A DNA stretch of 64,000 bases from Planctomycetota bacterium (GCA_012959785.1 DUCM01000006.1:248001-312000), one strand, 5' to 3'; positions 21,364 through 30,313 are shown, numbered from the stretch's first letter. Translations and numbers: made by a program. Notes: generated from the sequence alone by a model not told the origin.

Positions 21364-23085
21364 CTACTTTGGCGGCCTGAGGGCGTAGAGGTAGATCCTC
21401 GAGATCGGCGCGCTTCCAGAATCGTCCTGCACGAGGCCCAGGCGTTTGATGCGCCAACCGAGGTCCTCCACCAGACGCCGGGAATAGTCTGCCACGAAGG
21501 CCCGGCCCGTGCGGCCACCGAGGTCCACGGGATCGGTGGCGAAGAGCAGATCAAACCCGTCGGCGAAGGTGCTCAACCGGCCAAGGGACCACTCTGGATC
21601 GCGAGCCGCGAAGGTAATGTCCATCTCGCGGGTGGCGTCGCGCAAGAATCGCTGTCGTGAACCACCAGCGAAAAAAAGACCGAGCTGGATCGCCGCGGGG
21701 GCCATCTCGGAGGAAGTGCCGAGCCAACCCACGCGCTCCTTTGGCCCAGCCTCGGCGGCGGCGAGCGACAAGAGCCCATCGTGGAGACGGCGGCTGGCGC
21801 CCGCGGTGGGCAGGGGACGCCGGGCTGCCAGTCGCGACCAGCCTGCCAGAGCGCGCTCCTGGTGAGCGCGCACGGCGGGCTCGTGGGAGAGCAAACCCAG
21901 GCGCTCGGCCAGCCAGGGCGCATCGCGCCCCGGGGCCAGAAAGCACAGGGCCGCGAGCCCCACGAGGACCAGGGCTCGTGGGCGCGGGGCGGCGGGCAAG
22001 AGGCCCACGAGTCCCAGGGCCGCCAGGGCCCAGAAGGCCGGGCCGCCGGGAATCAGAAAGCGATCGAGGTGAAAGTTGTGGGTCCAGACCGGCAGGCCCG
22101 CCGCCAACCAGACCAACCACATGAGCCGCACGCCGTCGCGGCCGATCTCCCGCAAGCTGTACAGGCAGCAGACCAAGAGCAGCACGAAAAAGCGCACGCT
22201 CAAGGCGCCATGGGCCGCGGCCTGGAGCAAGCGCTGGTCCCAGGGAGTGCCTGCGATTTCGCGGTTGCCCCCCAAAAAACCCGCCAACGCCGCGCGGTGT
22301 TCGGCGCCCGTGGCGAAGCCTTCGGGCAGGGGCAAGACGAACCAGAAGACGATTGCCACAGCGGGCGCCAGGATCAAGAAAGCGCAGCGCCGCAGGTACT
22401 CGGACAGCCGCCCCGCGCGCAATTCGAGCCATGCATCACAGGTCGCATCGAGGCCCAGGCCGAAGGCCAAGAGGATGCCGTAGTTGAACTTGGAAAAGCA
22501 CGCCGCGGTGATCCACAAGCCCGCCACGAATTCGCGCCAGGCCAGATTGCGCCGGCCCGCGCGGGGACCGCGGCGCAACCAGGCGCGCAGACTGAAGACC
22601 GCGCAGAGGGTAAAGGGGATTTCGAGAAACAGGGTGCCCGCGTAGTGCAGACAGAGGGGCGAGAGGGCGCCAAAGCCCATCAAGAGCCAGGCCAGGGTCC
22701 CCTCGTAGCGCTCCGCTTGCAGGGGACTCGAACGCTGCGCCCGGGCGAGCTCCAGCCCCAAGAGGAACAGTCCAAACAGCGTCAGGCACCAGGCGCCCAA
22801 GCTGGCCAGGCGCGCCACCTGTTCGGAGAGGCCGAAGACCGCTTGTACGCAGGCCAGCACCATCGGCCACATCGGCGGGTACTGCTGGCAATCGAGGAAG
22901 GCCGCGCTGACGAGGTCAAAGCTCCCTTCGCCAGCGGCCACCAACATGCGCGCCGCCGGCAGTTGGACATGCATGCTCTCATCCCAACCCCAGGCTGGAC
23001 TCGCGGGCAGACTCAGGCCCCAAGAACAGAAGAGCAGCAGGGCGACGAGCGCGGCTCCGGGAACTCCCTTGAGGTCAATCGACAT
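21364..23085 (-). CDS. GT-C type membrane glycosyltransferase (ArnT/PMT-like)
   Basis: A 573-residue polytopic membrane protein with about ten hydrophobic segments and a C-terminal soluble part of about 150 residues. The first luminal/periplasmic loop has WGWDESMH, the acidic D-E motif of GT-C enzymes that use polyprenyl-phosphate sugars. A long periplasmic loop after TM1 and a conserved HYAGTLFLEIPF also fit. The sugar and acceptor cannot be told. The start is taken at ATG 23085 because TACACT at 23094-23099 lies 8 nt before it; an in-frame codon at 23106 would cover that box. The gene stands alone. Confidence 0.75.
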   Translation of the reverse strand: MSIDLKGVPGAALVALLLFCSWGLSLPASPAWGWDESMHVQLPAARMLVAAGEGSFDLVSAAFLDCQQYPPMWPMVLACVQAVFGLSEQVARLASLGAWCLTLFGLFLLGLELARAQRSSPLQAERYEGTLAWLLMGFGALSPLCLHYAGTLFLEIPFTLCAVFSLRAWLRRGPRAGRRNLAWREFVAGLWITAACFSKFNYGILLAFGLGLDATCDAWLELRAGRLSEYLRRCAFLILAPAVAIVFWFVLPLPEGFATGAEHRAALAGFLGGNREIAGTPWDQRLLQAAAHGALSVRFFVLLLVCCLYSLREIGRDGVRLMWLVWLAAGLPVWTHNFHLDRFLIPGGPAFWALAALGLVGLLPAAPRPRALVLVGLAALCFLAPGRDAPWLAERLGLLSHEPAVRAHQERALAGWSRLAARRPLPTAGASRRLHDGLLSLAAAEAGPKERVGWLGTSSEMAPAAIQLGLFFAGGSRQRFLRDATREMDITFAARDPEWSLGRLSTFADGFDLLFATDPVDLGGRTGRAFVADYSRRLVEDLGWRIKRLGLVQDDSGSAPISRIYLYALRPPK

Positions 23086-23093
23086 GGCTGGGC

Positions 23094-23099
23094 AGTGTA
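23094..23099 (-). promoter_or_regulatory. -10-like box TACACT before glycosyltransferase gene
   Basis: TACACT on the minus strand ends 8 nt before the ATG at 23085. There is no Shine-Dalgarno. It supports the shorter start and a leaderless or nearly leaderless transcript. Confidence 0.4.
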
Positions 23100-23176
23100 G
23101 CGCCACCCGAGGTCAGGCAGAACAGGCCCCGGAAACCCTCGCGCGGAGCCGCAAGCGGCTCTCGGGTCCCGCTTCA

Positions 23177-23484
23177 GGGACAGAACACCGCCGAGAGTCC
23201 ATCGGACCCCCCGCTGCCCTCGCCCACCAGGAGTTCCATGAACTGCCCGCAGCTGAGGTATTAAACCTGAACCCCCAGAGGCTCACTGCGATCGAGAACC
23301 CAACTCATGTTGCCCACCCATTCCTGGTAGACAGCAACCCTGCCCGGGAGCGAAAGCCCATTGGGGATCGGGTCGCTGTGCATATCGAACACGAGCCGAA
23401 TCGGTCCCTGGGTTTGAGCCGCCAGGGGGGCGGCCAGGGCGGCGAGGACGATGCAGGCAGAAAAACGCAAGGGGCGTTGGGTCG
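23177..23484 (-). pseudogene. Broken gene for an exported protein (interrupted by TAA)
   Basis: From an ATG near 23480 the frame encodes a clean signal peptide (MSPTQRPLRFSACIVLAALA then AQ) and IRLVFDMHSDPIPNGLSLP. It ends at TAA (23261-23263) after LGVQV. The same frame then reads on as YLSCGQFMELLVGEGSGG for 28 codons to a TGA at 23174-23176, which looks like continued protein rather than random sequence. An exported protein of several hundred residues appears to have been cut by the stop codon and a 3' deletion. It resembles the N-terminus of deacetylase-like secreted proteins, but that is a weak recollection. The exact start is uncertain. Confidence 0.5.
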
Positions 23485-23629
23485 GGGACATGTTAGAGGG
23501 CTGCAAGGGTGTTCCAGGGGGCGGTGTCTGAAAGGCAACTCCTGAAGAGCGATACCAAGTAGAGCTCAAGAACTCCCCGTTGGGTTCCCCAGGTAGCGCT
23601 CCTTGTGCCGTTTCTTGCCGCTAGGCAGC

Positions 23630-23648
23630 CCGTGGATTCGCGATCCAC
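23630..23648. repeat. Inverted repeat upstream of metB-type gene
   Basis: CGTGGAT-TCGCG-ATCCACG, 7-bp arms with a 5-nt loop, about 50 nt before the metB-type start. No T-run follows on either strand. Possible operator or a remnant of the adjacent broken gene's leader. Confidence 0.35.
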
Positions 23649-23685
23649 GGTTCAGGCTCATGGACCTCGGGCAAGCAAAGCGGGG

Positions 23686-23691
23686 TACACT
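23686..23691 (+). promoter_or_regulatory. -10-like box TACACT before metB-type gene
   Basis: TACACT ends 6 nt before the ATG at 23698. A weak -35 (TGGACC) is 19 nt upstream. No Shine-Dalgarno is present, so the transcript may be leaderless. Confidence 0.4.
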
Positions 23692-23697
23692 CCGCCC

Positions 23698-24894
23698 ATG
23701 AAGATCCGCAACAACCACGGGGAGTTCGAAACCCGCGCCATTCACGCTGGCCAAACCAGCGATCCGCAAAACGGGGCCGTCATGACTCCGGTCTACCTGA
23801 CCAGCACCTTCGAGCAGGATGCGCCGGCGCAGCCGCGCGATGGATACGAATATTCGCGCACCAAGAACCCCACCCGCCTGGCTCTGGAAGAAAACCTCGC
23901 CGCCCTCGAAGGGGGCCAGTGGGGCCTGTGCTTTGCCTCGGGACTCGGCGCCACCAACGCCCTGCTCGACTCGCTTGTGCCCGGCGATCATGTGGTGGCG
24001 GGCAATGACCTCTACGGCGGCACCCACCGCATCTTCCGCCAGGTCTTCGAGCGCTACGGCATCCGTTTCAGCTTCGTGGACACCACCGAGGCGCGCCATG
24101 TCGAGGCCGCCATCGAAAAGGACACCAAACTGGTCTACATCGAGTCGCCCTCCAACCCGCTGCTGCGGGTCTCGGACATCGAGGCCATCAGCCGAGTGGC
24201 GAAGGCCCGCAGCAAGCTGCTCGTGGTGGACAACACCTTCGCCTCGCCCTACCTCCAAAACCCCTTGGCGATGGGCGCCGATGTGGTGCTGCACTCCCTG
24301 ACCAAGTACCTCGGCGGGCATTCCGATGTGGTCGCAGGAGCCCTGGTGGGCAACGATCCCGCGCTTTTTGAATCCTACGCCTTCTTCCAAAACTCCTGCG
24401 GTGGCAGCCTGGACCCCATGAGCAGTTTTCTGGTGCTGCGAGGCACCAAGACCCTGGCCCTGCGCATGCAGCGCCACTGTGAGAACGCCATGGCCATCGC
24501 GCGCTTCCTCGAGGATCAGCCCCAGGTGGCCCGGGTGCACTACCCCGGCCTGGAATCCTTCCCCCAACACGAATTGGCCAAGAGCCAGATGCGCTCCTTT
24601 GGAGGCATGGTTTCCTTTGAACTCAAGGGCGGTGTGGCCGCGGGCGAGGCCTGCGCCTCAGCCACGCGCTACTTCTGCCTGGCGGAATCCCTCGGTGGAG
24701 TCGAGTCCCTGATCGAAACGCCGCCCTCCATGACCCATGCGGCCATCCCCGCGGCCGAACGACACGCCGCGGGCCTCGAGGACGGGCTGGTGCGCCTGTC
24801 GGTGGGCGTCGAACACATCGACGATCTGATCGGCGATCTCAAGGTGGCTCTTCTGAAGGCGGCGCAAGTCAGCGAGCAGACCGCAGACGCCTGA
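23698..24894 (+). CDS. Cys/Met metabolism PLP enzyme (cystathionine gamma-synthase/lyase type)
   Basis: A 398-residue fold-type I PLP enzyme of the trans-sulfuration family. Visible landmarks: YEYSRTKNPTR (active-site Tyr and Arg), FASGLGATNALL, GNDLYGGTHRIF, ESPSNPLLRVSDI, DNTFASPYLQNPL, and the PLP lysine in HSLTKYLGGHSDVVAG. The C-terminal LAESLGGVESLIETPPSMTH then RLSVGVEHIDDLIGDL is typical. Sequence alone does not separate gamma-synthase (methionine synthesis) from gamma-lyase (cysteine synthesis); the stand-alone position gives no help. The ATG at 23698 is chosen by homology and the -10-like box before it. Confidence 0.9.
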   Translation: MKIRNNHGEFETRAIHAGQTSDPQNGAVMTPVYLTSTFEQDAPAQPRDGYEYSRTKNPTRLALEENLAALEGGQWGLCFASGLGATNALLDSLVPGDHVVAGNDLYGGTHRIFRQVFERYGIRFSFVDTTEARHVEAAIEKDTKLVYIESPSNPLLRVSDIEAISRVAKARSKLLVVDNTFASPYLQNPLAMGADVVLHSLTKYLGGHSDVVAGALVGNDPALFESYAFFQNSCGGSLDPMSSFLVLRGTKTLALRMQRHCENAMAIARFLEDQPQVARVHYPGLESFPQHELAKSQMRSFGGMVSFELKGGVAAGEACASATRYFCLAESLGGVESLIETPPSMTHAAIPAAERHAAGLEDGLVRLSVGVEHIDDLIGDLKVALLKAAQVSEQTADA

Positions 24895-24918
24895 ACAGCG
24901 CGCGCTCAGAAGGCCGCC

Positions 24919-25317
24919 TCAGAAGGGCGAATTCGACGGCGGCGGCGAGGGCGGCGGCGTCGGCGGCAGTGTTTCGGGCGGTGCCTTGGGGGCCTCGCGG
25001 CGGGGCTCGTCAGCGATGGGGCTGCAAACGCAGTCGCGCATCTTGCGCCCGACCTTGAACTTCACCACGCGCTTCTCGGGCACCACCACCTTCTCCAGGG
25101 TGCGCGGATTCTGCGCCTGACGCTCGGCGCGCGAACGAACTTCAAAGACACCAAACTCGCGGAACTCGATGCGTTTGCCCCGGGCCAACTCGTCGATGAT
25201 CGTGTCTAACAGGAGTTGCACCACCTCCTTGACAACCACCTTGGTATGACCGGTTTCCTCGGCGATCCGATGGACCAATTCCTTCTTGGTCACCGTCGAG
25301 GACTTGGGGGCAGACAT
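24919..25317 (-). CDS. HU/IHF family DNA-binding protein with proline-rich tail
   Basis: The first 95 residues form a histone-like HU/IHF domain: TKKELVHRIAEETGHTKVVV, IIDELARGKRIEFREFGVFEVR and the DNA-contact arm RQAQNPRTLEKVVVPEKRVVKFKVG. A tail of about 35 residues follows with a CVC motif and then PPTPPPSPPPS-type sequence to the end, making 132 residues against about 90-95 for HU. The start MSAPKSSTVTKKEL (25317) is chosen by homology; the frame is open further upstream. It converges with the metB-type gene, 24 nt apart. Confidence 0.9.
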   Translation of the reverse strand: MSAPKSSTVTKKELVHRIAEETGHTKVVVKEVVQLLLDTIIDELARGKRIEFREFGVFEVRSRAERQAQNPRTLEKVVVPEKRVVKFKVGRKMRDCVCSPIADEPRREAPKAPPETLPPTPPPSPPPSNSPF

Positions 25318-25476
25318 GCAGCAGGCGGCGAAAGGCGGGGGAGGGGAGGGTGGGGAGAAGGCCTGGCGATAATCGGGTTGGTGGCCTCGATTGTGATTGT
25401 CAAAGCGCCACATCCTCTTGTCAAGAACGGATTTGCGACAGTTCGACCGGCCCCCCTTGGAGCCCTGGCACGAGGC

Positions 25477-25932
25477 TCAGCCCGGGGCCTTGGGGGGCAC
25501 TTCGAGGACGAAGGTCACGGGACCATCGTTCAATAATTCGACCTTCATGTGCGCACCAAAGCGACCACAAGCGCACTCCAAACCGAGGCCCCGGAACTCT
25601 TCGAGGAAGTCCTCGAGCAGAGCTTGAGCCTCTTCGGGTGGCGCGGCGGAAACAAACGAAGGCCGGCGACCGCGGCGACCATCGGCGGCCAAGGTGAACT
25701 GGCTCACCACCAAGAGCGAGAGGCCCTCGTCCACGAGAGAGAGGTTCATGCGGCCCTCTTCGTCGGGAAAACAGCGGAACTCGGCGATGCGCCGGGCGAG
25801 CTTCCGGGCGCCATCGGACTCGTCGCCGCGCATGGCGCAGACCAGCACCAACAAGCCACGGCCCACCTCCCCCACCAGGCAGCCGTCAACCTCGCAGGTT
25901 GCCCGGCTCACGCGCTGGATGACGGCCTTCAC
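25477..25932 (-). CDS. dtd: D-aminoacyl-tRNA deacylase
   Basis: Dtd hydrolyses D-amino acids (and glycine on tRNA-Ala) from mischarged tRNA. The 151-residue product has the N-terminal KAVIQRVSRATCEVDG, the catalytic SQFTL motif (VVSQFTLAADGRRGRRPSF) and the cross-subunit Gly-Pro motif in LLNDGPVTF. The start is a GTG at 25932 that overlaps the TGA of the upstream TPR gene (GTGA), so it is coupled to it. The length is normal. Confidence 0.95.
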   Translation of the reverse strand: MKAVIQRVSRATCEVDGCLVGEVGRGLLVLVCAMRGDESDGARKLARRIAEFRCFPDEEGRMNLSLVDEGLSLLVVSQFTLAADGRRGRRPSFVSAAPPEEAQALLEDFLEEFRGLGLECACGRFGAHMKVELLNDGPVTFVLEVPPKAPG

Positions 25933-27047
25933 CGAGGGGGGACGGTGTCCTCGGCCAGCAACCGCTCGAGGTGCAACTGGGCCCGGAAGCGTTGCAGCCC
26001 CGAGGCCAGGTCGCTTTGGCCGGCTGAGATTTCGAGTACGCGCCGCCAGGCCTCGCGAGCCGCCCAAGGATCTTTCAGCCAGAGCTCGAGGAGCAGAGCT
26101 TCCTGCACGGCGGGCATGAGCGCTGTGGGGTCGGCCTGGCCTGCGGCCTCGGCGGCGGCGCGGGCCAGATCCGGTTGGCCGCGGGCGCAAAGGGCAGCGA
26201 TCACCGAGGCGCTAAGTCGTCGGGAATCCACATCGGCCCCTGGCAGGCCCTTGAGCAGCTCCTCGGCGCGCCGCGCCTCACCGGCGGCGAGGTAGACGAG
26301 GGCCAGATCCAACTCCAAGGTGCTCTGCATGCGCTCGGTGACCAACCAGTCCTCGCCCGCCCGCTCGAGCCAGGCCTCGTAGGCCTCGGCAGCGCTCTTG
26401 AGCTCCCCCGCCGTGGCTCGCGCCCACGCCAGGAGCCGCAGGGCGGGCAGGTGGCGGGGATCGAGTTCAAAGGTCAGCTCGAGCTCGCTGTGCACCGCCC
26501 CCCAGTCGCCATCGCTAGCGGCGACATGGGCCAGGGCGTAGTGGGCCCAGGCCATGCGGGGGTCCAGCTCGAGGGCTCTCCCGAGGAGCAGCTCGGCGGC
26601 TTTTCGATCGGGCTCGAGACGCGCCGCCAGCACGAAAGCCGCGGGCATGGGATTCTCCTCGGCGGCGCGGCGGTAGATCCGTCGCAGTTGGGCGCGCGGG
26701 CTGCTGCTCTGGTCGAGGGCAAGCCCCAGTTGCCGCGCACGCTCCTCGCTGCGAGCGAGGCGTGCCTCCTGGTACAGAATCGCCAAACGCAGGTCATTGG
26801 GCGCTTCGTGGCAGGCCGCTTCAAAGACGCTGGCGGCCCGGGCGAAGTGGCCCCGTTCGAATTCGTGCAGGCCCTCGAGGACCTCTTCGAGGAGCCCCTC
26901 ACTGATGGCCTCGTAGGGCTGCGGACCGAAGGCCCCGTCGCTGACCCAGGGTTTCTGGGTCGTGGCGCAAGCGACGCACAGGACCGCCATGAGGACGGAT
27001 GCAAGAGTCGCCCGGCGGGCGGCGGTGCTGAGGGTCAGGGCCCTCAC
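25929..27047 (-). CDS. Exported TPR-type protein, probable lipoprotein
   Basis: A 372-residue protein with an N-terminal hydrophobic segment ending MAVLCVACATTQ, which may be a lipobox although Cys at -3 is unusual. The rest is helical repeats of TPR type (for example MAWAHYALAHVAASDGDWGA, HLPALRLLAWARATAGELKSA). It is the middle gene of a coupled trio: its ATG overlaps the stop of the small lipoprotein gene (ATGA) and its stop overlaps dtd. The function is unknown; TPR lipoproteins usually scaffold envelope complexes. Confidence 0.7.
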   Translation of the reverse strand: MRALTLSTAARRATLASVLMAVLCVACATTQKPWVSDGAFGPQPYEAISEGLLEEVLEGLHEFERGHFARAASVFEAACHEAPNDLRLAILYQEARLARSEERARQLGLALDQSSSPRAQLRRIYRRAAEENPMPAAFVLAARLEPDRKAAELLLGRALELDPRMAWAHYALAHVAASDGDWGAVHSELELTFELDPRHLPALRLLAWARATAGELKSAAEAYEAWLERAGEDWLVTERMQSTLELDLALVYLAAGEARRAEELLKGLPGADVDSRRLSASVIAALCARGQPDLARAAAEAAGQADPTALMPAVQEALLLELWLKDPWAAREAWRRVLEISAGQSDLASGLQRFRAQLHLERLLAEDTVPPR

Positions 27048-27541
27048 TCCGGTCGCCGGCCTTCGAAGCGCAGGGTCGCGGCGCGCTGCTCGCGGCCCGT
27101 GGCGGCCTCGCGCCAGAAAGCTTCGCCCAAAGCCTCGACCACAACGGGTACATCGCCCGGTCGTTCGAGGAGCACCAGGCGCTCGAAGGCCACGACCTCG
27201 AGGCCATCGAGGTACGCGCGCAAGTCCATGCCACGGCCCTCCTCGCGGGTCTCGAAAACTTGCTGAAAGCCCTCGGGCAGGGTCGTGGCGCTGTAACTGT
27301 GGTACTCGGGCTCGATGCGCGTGGCAATGTGATCCATCAGTCCCCGAGGGCCTTCGATGCGCACCTCATCGGCGATCAAGAGAGCCGACGCCTCGAAGCT
27401 CCGGGTCCAGGGCAGCACCTCCGGCGCGGGCGCTTGCAATGGCTGGGGCGTATCGCTCTGGCGACTCTTGGTCGGCGCAGAGCAGGCGCACAGGCAGAGG
27501 AACATCAGAATCGAGGTCCTGGTGGTGTTGGGGTGGATCAT
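27044..27541 (-). CDS. Small hypothetical lipoprotein
   Basis: A 165-residue protein that begins MIHPNTTRTSILMFLCLCAC. The LCAC segment is a plausible lipobox, followed by a Pro/Ala-rich linker. The remainder (VRIEGPRGLMDHIATRIEPE and later VVAFERLVLLERP) looks like a small alpha/beta domain I do not recognise. An in-frame ATG at 27577 is possible, but the inner one gives a better signal peptide. Its stop overlaps the start of the TPR gene (ATGA). The two probably act together at the membrane. Confidence 0.6.
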   Translation of the reverse strand: MIHPNTTRTSILMFLCLCACSAPTKSRQSDTPQPLQAPAPEVLPWTRSFEASALLIADEVRIEGPRGLMDHIATRIEPEYHSYSATTLPEGFQQVFETREEGRGMDLRAYLDGLEVVAFERLVLLERPGDVPVVVEALGEAFWREAATGREQRAATLRFEGRRPE

Positions 27542-27637
27542 CTCTGGTGAGTTTCGGACAAGTTGGGCGACCCGCAAGGGCTGAATCGTGCCTGGTGGAA
27601 GGGTCGCGGGTGAGAAGGCGGGACGGCTGCAAGGGGG

Positions 27638-28621
27638 CTATCGCAAGCCGCAGGCCTTGAGGGCGCGATCGCGTGTGGCGGCGGCGCGGGTGCGGGCTTT
27701 CTCCGCGCCCAGGGCCAGGACCCTATCGACTTCGCCCGGGTCAGCCAGAAACTCTTCCCTGAGCGCCCGAGCAGGAGCGAAGTACTCCTCCATGGCTTCG
27801 AAGGCGCGTATTTTCATGTGCCCGTAGCCGGGCGCCTCGGCACCACCGGCGCGCACGCGCTCTTCCCACTGAGCGAGCTCCGCGGAGTCGAGGAACAACT
27901 CGAGAAAACGGAAGGGCAGGAGTTCCGCGGGGTCCTTGGGTTCCTCGGGCGCGCGGCTGTCGGTGACTATTTTTCCAAAGCGTTTCTTCAAGCGCTTGCC
28001 ATTCTCGAAAATCCAGATGTCGTTGGCGTAGCTCTTGGACATCTTCTTGCCGTCGATCCCCTGGACCCTTTGGTGCAGGCCGCCTTGGGCCAGGCGGTGC
28101 TCGGGACGCATGAAAACCTCGCCGAAGGCGCCATTGAAGTAGCCGCCCATATCCTGAGCCATCTCCACATGCTGCACCTGGTCCTTGCCCACCGGCACGA
28201 TGGTCGAGTCATAGGCCAGGATGTCGGCGGCCATGAGGATCGGATAGGTGAACAGACCCACGCTGGGTTGCACGCCCTGGGCCAATTTGTCCTTGTAGGA
28301 ATGGGCGCGCTCCAGGAGGCCCATGCCGGTCACGCAAGAGAGCATCCAGGCCAGCTCGCAGACCTCGGGCACATCGCTCTGGCGAAAGAGGGTGGCGCGG
28401 TCGAGGTCGAGACCCAGGGCCATATAGGAGATCGCCACTTCGCGCACGCGCTCGCGCATGAGCTCGGCATCGCGTCCGGTGGTCAGGGCATGGTAGTCGG
28501 CGATGAAATAGAAGTGCTCGCCCTCTTCCTCCACGGCCGCGATGTGCTGACGGATGGCTCCGAAGTAATTGCCGAGGTGCAGGAGGCCGGTGGACTGCAG
28601 TCCGCTCAGGAAGGTATTCAT
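27638..28621 (-). CDS. trpS: Tryptophanyl-tRNA synthetase
   Basis: A class I synthetase that charges tRNA-Trp. The 327-residue product has the HIGH-type motif in STGLLHLGNYFGAI and the KMSKS motif in GIDGKKMSKSYAND. Other typical parts are YFIADYHALTT and PVGKDQVQHVEMAQD. The frame is open for more than 500 codons upstream, but that part is antisense to the divergent lipoprotein gene. The ATG at 28621 (MNTFLSGLQSTG) is the family start. Confidence 0.97.
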   Translation of the reverse strand: MNTFLSGLQSTGLLHLGNYFGAIRQHIAAVEEEGEHFYFIADYHALTTGRDAELMRERVREVAISYMALGLDLDRATLFRQSDVPEVCELAWMLSCVTGMGLLERAHSYKDKLAQGVQPSVGLFTYPILMAADILAYDSTIVPVGKDQVQHVEMAQDMGGYFNGAFGEVFMRPEHRLAQGGLHQRVQGIDGKKMSKSYANDIWIFENGKRLKKRFGKIVTDSRAPEEPKDPAELLPFRFLELFLDSAELAQWEERVRAGGAEAPGYGHMKIRAFEAMEEYFAPARALREEFLADPGEVDRVLALGAEKARTRAAATRDRALKACGLR

Positions 28622-28737
28622 GAAGGGTCCAAACTTGGATGGCCGAGGAGCCGGGATGGGCGCTAGCCCCGGGCAAGCTAACCGGGATCGGCCACAATTT
28701 AGACGGCGATCTGCAATCCAACGCAAGAACCACTGTC

Positions 28738-28765
28738 TTGATTTGAGCTGCCCATCGCAGACAAT
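28738..28765 (+). promoter_or_regulatory. Promoter of the W-rich lipoprotein/mla operon
   Basis: TTGATT, 16 nt spacer, GACAAT; the -10 ends 6 nt before the ATG at 28772, so the transcript is probably leaderless. It lies in the 150-nt gap between the divergent trpS and lipoprotein genes. Confidence 0.45.
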
Positions 28766-28771
28766 CCCCCC

Positions 28772-30313
28772 ATGGGTATCTGCCGAGGTCGAATTTCCCG
28801 CCAGCCCGCCGCGCGGCTCGTATGGGCTGGCCTCGCGCTGCTGGCTGCCGGGGGCTGCGCAGGCCCCGGCAGCGAACAGCACCTGGCGCCGCTCTACACC
28901 CACATCTCCCTGGCCGAGGGAGGTGTGGAGCACGAGGCCTTGGCGGGGGCGGTGATCGCACGGCGCGAGACCCTCGCAGGGCCCTTGAGCACCTGGGGCC
29001 TGCGGCCCTTCTTCCTGCACTATCCTGATCGCGAAGAACGCAGCCGGACCCAGTTTCTGTACCCCTTCGGGCGCGTGGTACGCGGCGGCGGCGAGTTCAA
29101 CTGGTGGTTGCTGCCTCTGGCCGACTACCGCTCGGAGAACACGCCTGAAGGTCGCAAGTGGAGCCTCTTGTCCCTGCCGGGCGTCTACCTCGCGAGTTTT
29201 CCCGACGGCCGCAGCACCCAGGCCTGGTTCCCCGTGGCCGGGCGGGTCGAGGAACTCATGACCTGGGACCGACTCGACTTCGCCCTCTGGCCCCTGTGGA
29301 TGCGTAGCGTGCGCGATGGCCGCGTCACCCAGCACATTCTCTTTCCCTTCTTCTCCTTTACCCGCGCCGCCGACGGCGGCGGCTGGCGCGTGTGGCCCTT
29401 GGCCGGCCACACCTGGGTCGACGACCGCTACGACCGCTGGTGGGCCCTCTGGCCGATCCTCCGCTACGCTCAGGAGAACCTGAAGTCGAGTCCGCGCCAC
29501 AGGCAAACCCAGTGGTCGGTCTTTCCCCTCGTTAGCCAAGCGCGCCAGGGCAGCTACACCTCGACCACGGTGTTGTGGCCCTTCTTCGGCTACGCCCACG
29601 ATCCGGCCCTGGGTTTTTGGGCCTGGGATGGACCCTGGCCCCTGGTGCGGGTGATGCGACCGGGAGACGAGAGCCTCGGGCCCCTGCCGCAGAATTCCAG
29701 CCACGCACGGCGCACGCGCTTTTGGCCCTTCTGGTCGCATTACAAGGGCGATGGCCTTGAGTCCACCTGGTACGCCTGGCCCCTGGTAAATAAGCGCCAC
29801 GAGAGCTACTACGAGGCCGAACGCGACACATTCTCGATCTGGCCTCTGTGGCAGTCCTTCGATCGACGGGAAGCTGATGGCTCGCGACTGGTCTACTCGA
29901 AGCTCTGGCCGCTCTACCAGGCGGAACGCGAGACCGACTCCGCGGGCGAAGAGCTGCGGCGCTACCTCTTCCCCCAGCTCAACCCGCTCTGGCGTTGGCC
30001 GGACCTCGACCAGCACTACTCGTGGATCTATGAGCTCTACCGGGCCGAAATCGGGGCCCAAACCAGCCAGGAACGCGGCCTGTGGGGGCTCTGGAGGCGC
30101 GAGCAGGGCGGCGGCGAGGAGCGCAGTTACATCAGCGGCCTGTGGTCGCGGCGGGCGTATCACGATGGCACCGAGGCCGTGGTTGAACACTCGGTTTTCT
30201 TTGGGCTCCTGCGCTGGCGCAGCACGCCCTCGGATCCTCTAGACTTCCTGGCCCCGGCCCTGCCCGGTCCCGGTTGGCCGATCTTGCGCGCCAACGCCCC
30301 CCCCTCGCCATGA
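28772..30313 (+). CDS. Tryptophan-rich repeat lipoprotein upstream of mlaEFD
   Basis: A 513-residue protein with an N-terminal signal ending ALLAAGGC (lipobox-like). The body repeats a short aromatic unit of the type (F/L)WP(L/F)W about every 30-45 residues: FALWPLWMR, WRVWPLAG, WALWPILR, VLWPFFG, TRFWPFWSH, YAWPLVN, SIWPLWQS, SKLWPLYQ, plus LFPFFSF and SVFPLVS. Such spacing suggests stacked amphipathic strands, for example a beta-barrel-like or membrane-embedded repeat structure. I do not know a function. Its stop overlaps the mlaE start (ATGA), so it is very likely an outer-membrane or periplasmic partner of the lipid transporter. Confidence 0.75.
   Translation: MGICRGRISRQPAARLVWAGLALLAAGGCAGPGSEQHLAPLYTHISLAEGGVEHEALAGAVIARRETLAGPLSTWGLRPFFLHYPDREERSRTQFLYPFGRVVRGGGEFNWWLLPLADYRSENTPEGRKWSLLSLPGVYLASFPDGRSTQAWFPVAGRVEELMTWDRLDFALWPLWMRSVRDGRVTQHILFPFFSFTRAADGGGWRVWPLAGHTWVDDRYDRWWALWPILRYAQENLKSSPRHRQTQWSVFPLVSQARQGSYTSTTVLWPFFGYAHDPALGFWAWDGPWPLVRVMRPGDESLGPLPQNSSHARRTRFWPFWSHYKGDGLESTWYAWPLVNKRHESYYEAERDTFSIWPLWQSFDRREADGSRLVYSKLWPLYQAERETDSAGEELRRYLFPQLNPLWRWPDLDQHYSWIYELYRAEIGAQTSQERGLWGLWRREQGGGEERSYISGLWSRRAYHDGTEAVVEHSVFFGLLRWRSTPSDPLDFLAPALPGPGWPILRANAPPSP

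Noticed and set aside
23500..23697. SAM or other sulfur-related riboswitch before the metB-type gene
   Set aside because: The -10-like box is 6 nt from the ATG, leaving no leader; the inverted repeat lies upstream of the promoter and no riboswitch core is visible.
23566..24570. Minus-strand 334-codon frame opposite the metB-type gene
   Set aside because: Shadow of the PLP enzyme gene on the plus strand.
28622..30190. N-terminal extension of trpS by more than 500 codons
   Set aside because: It is antisense to the W-rich lipoprotein gene and not homologous to any synthetase part; the family start is at 28621.
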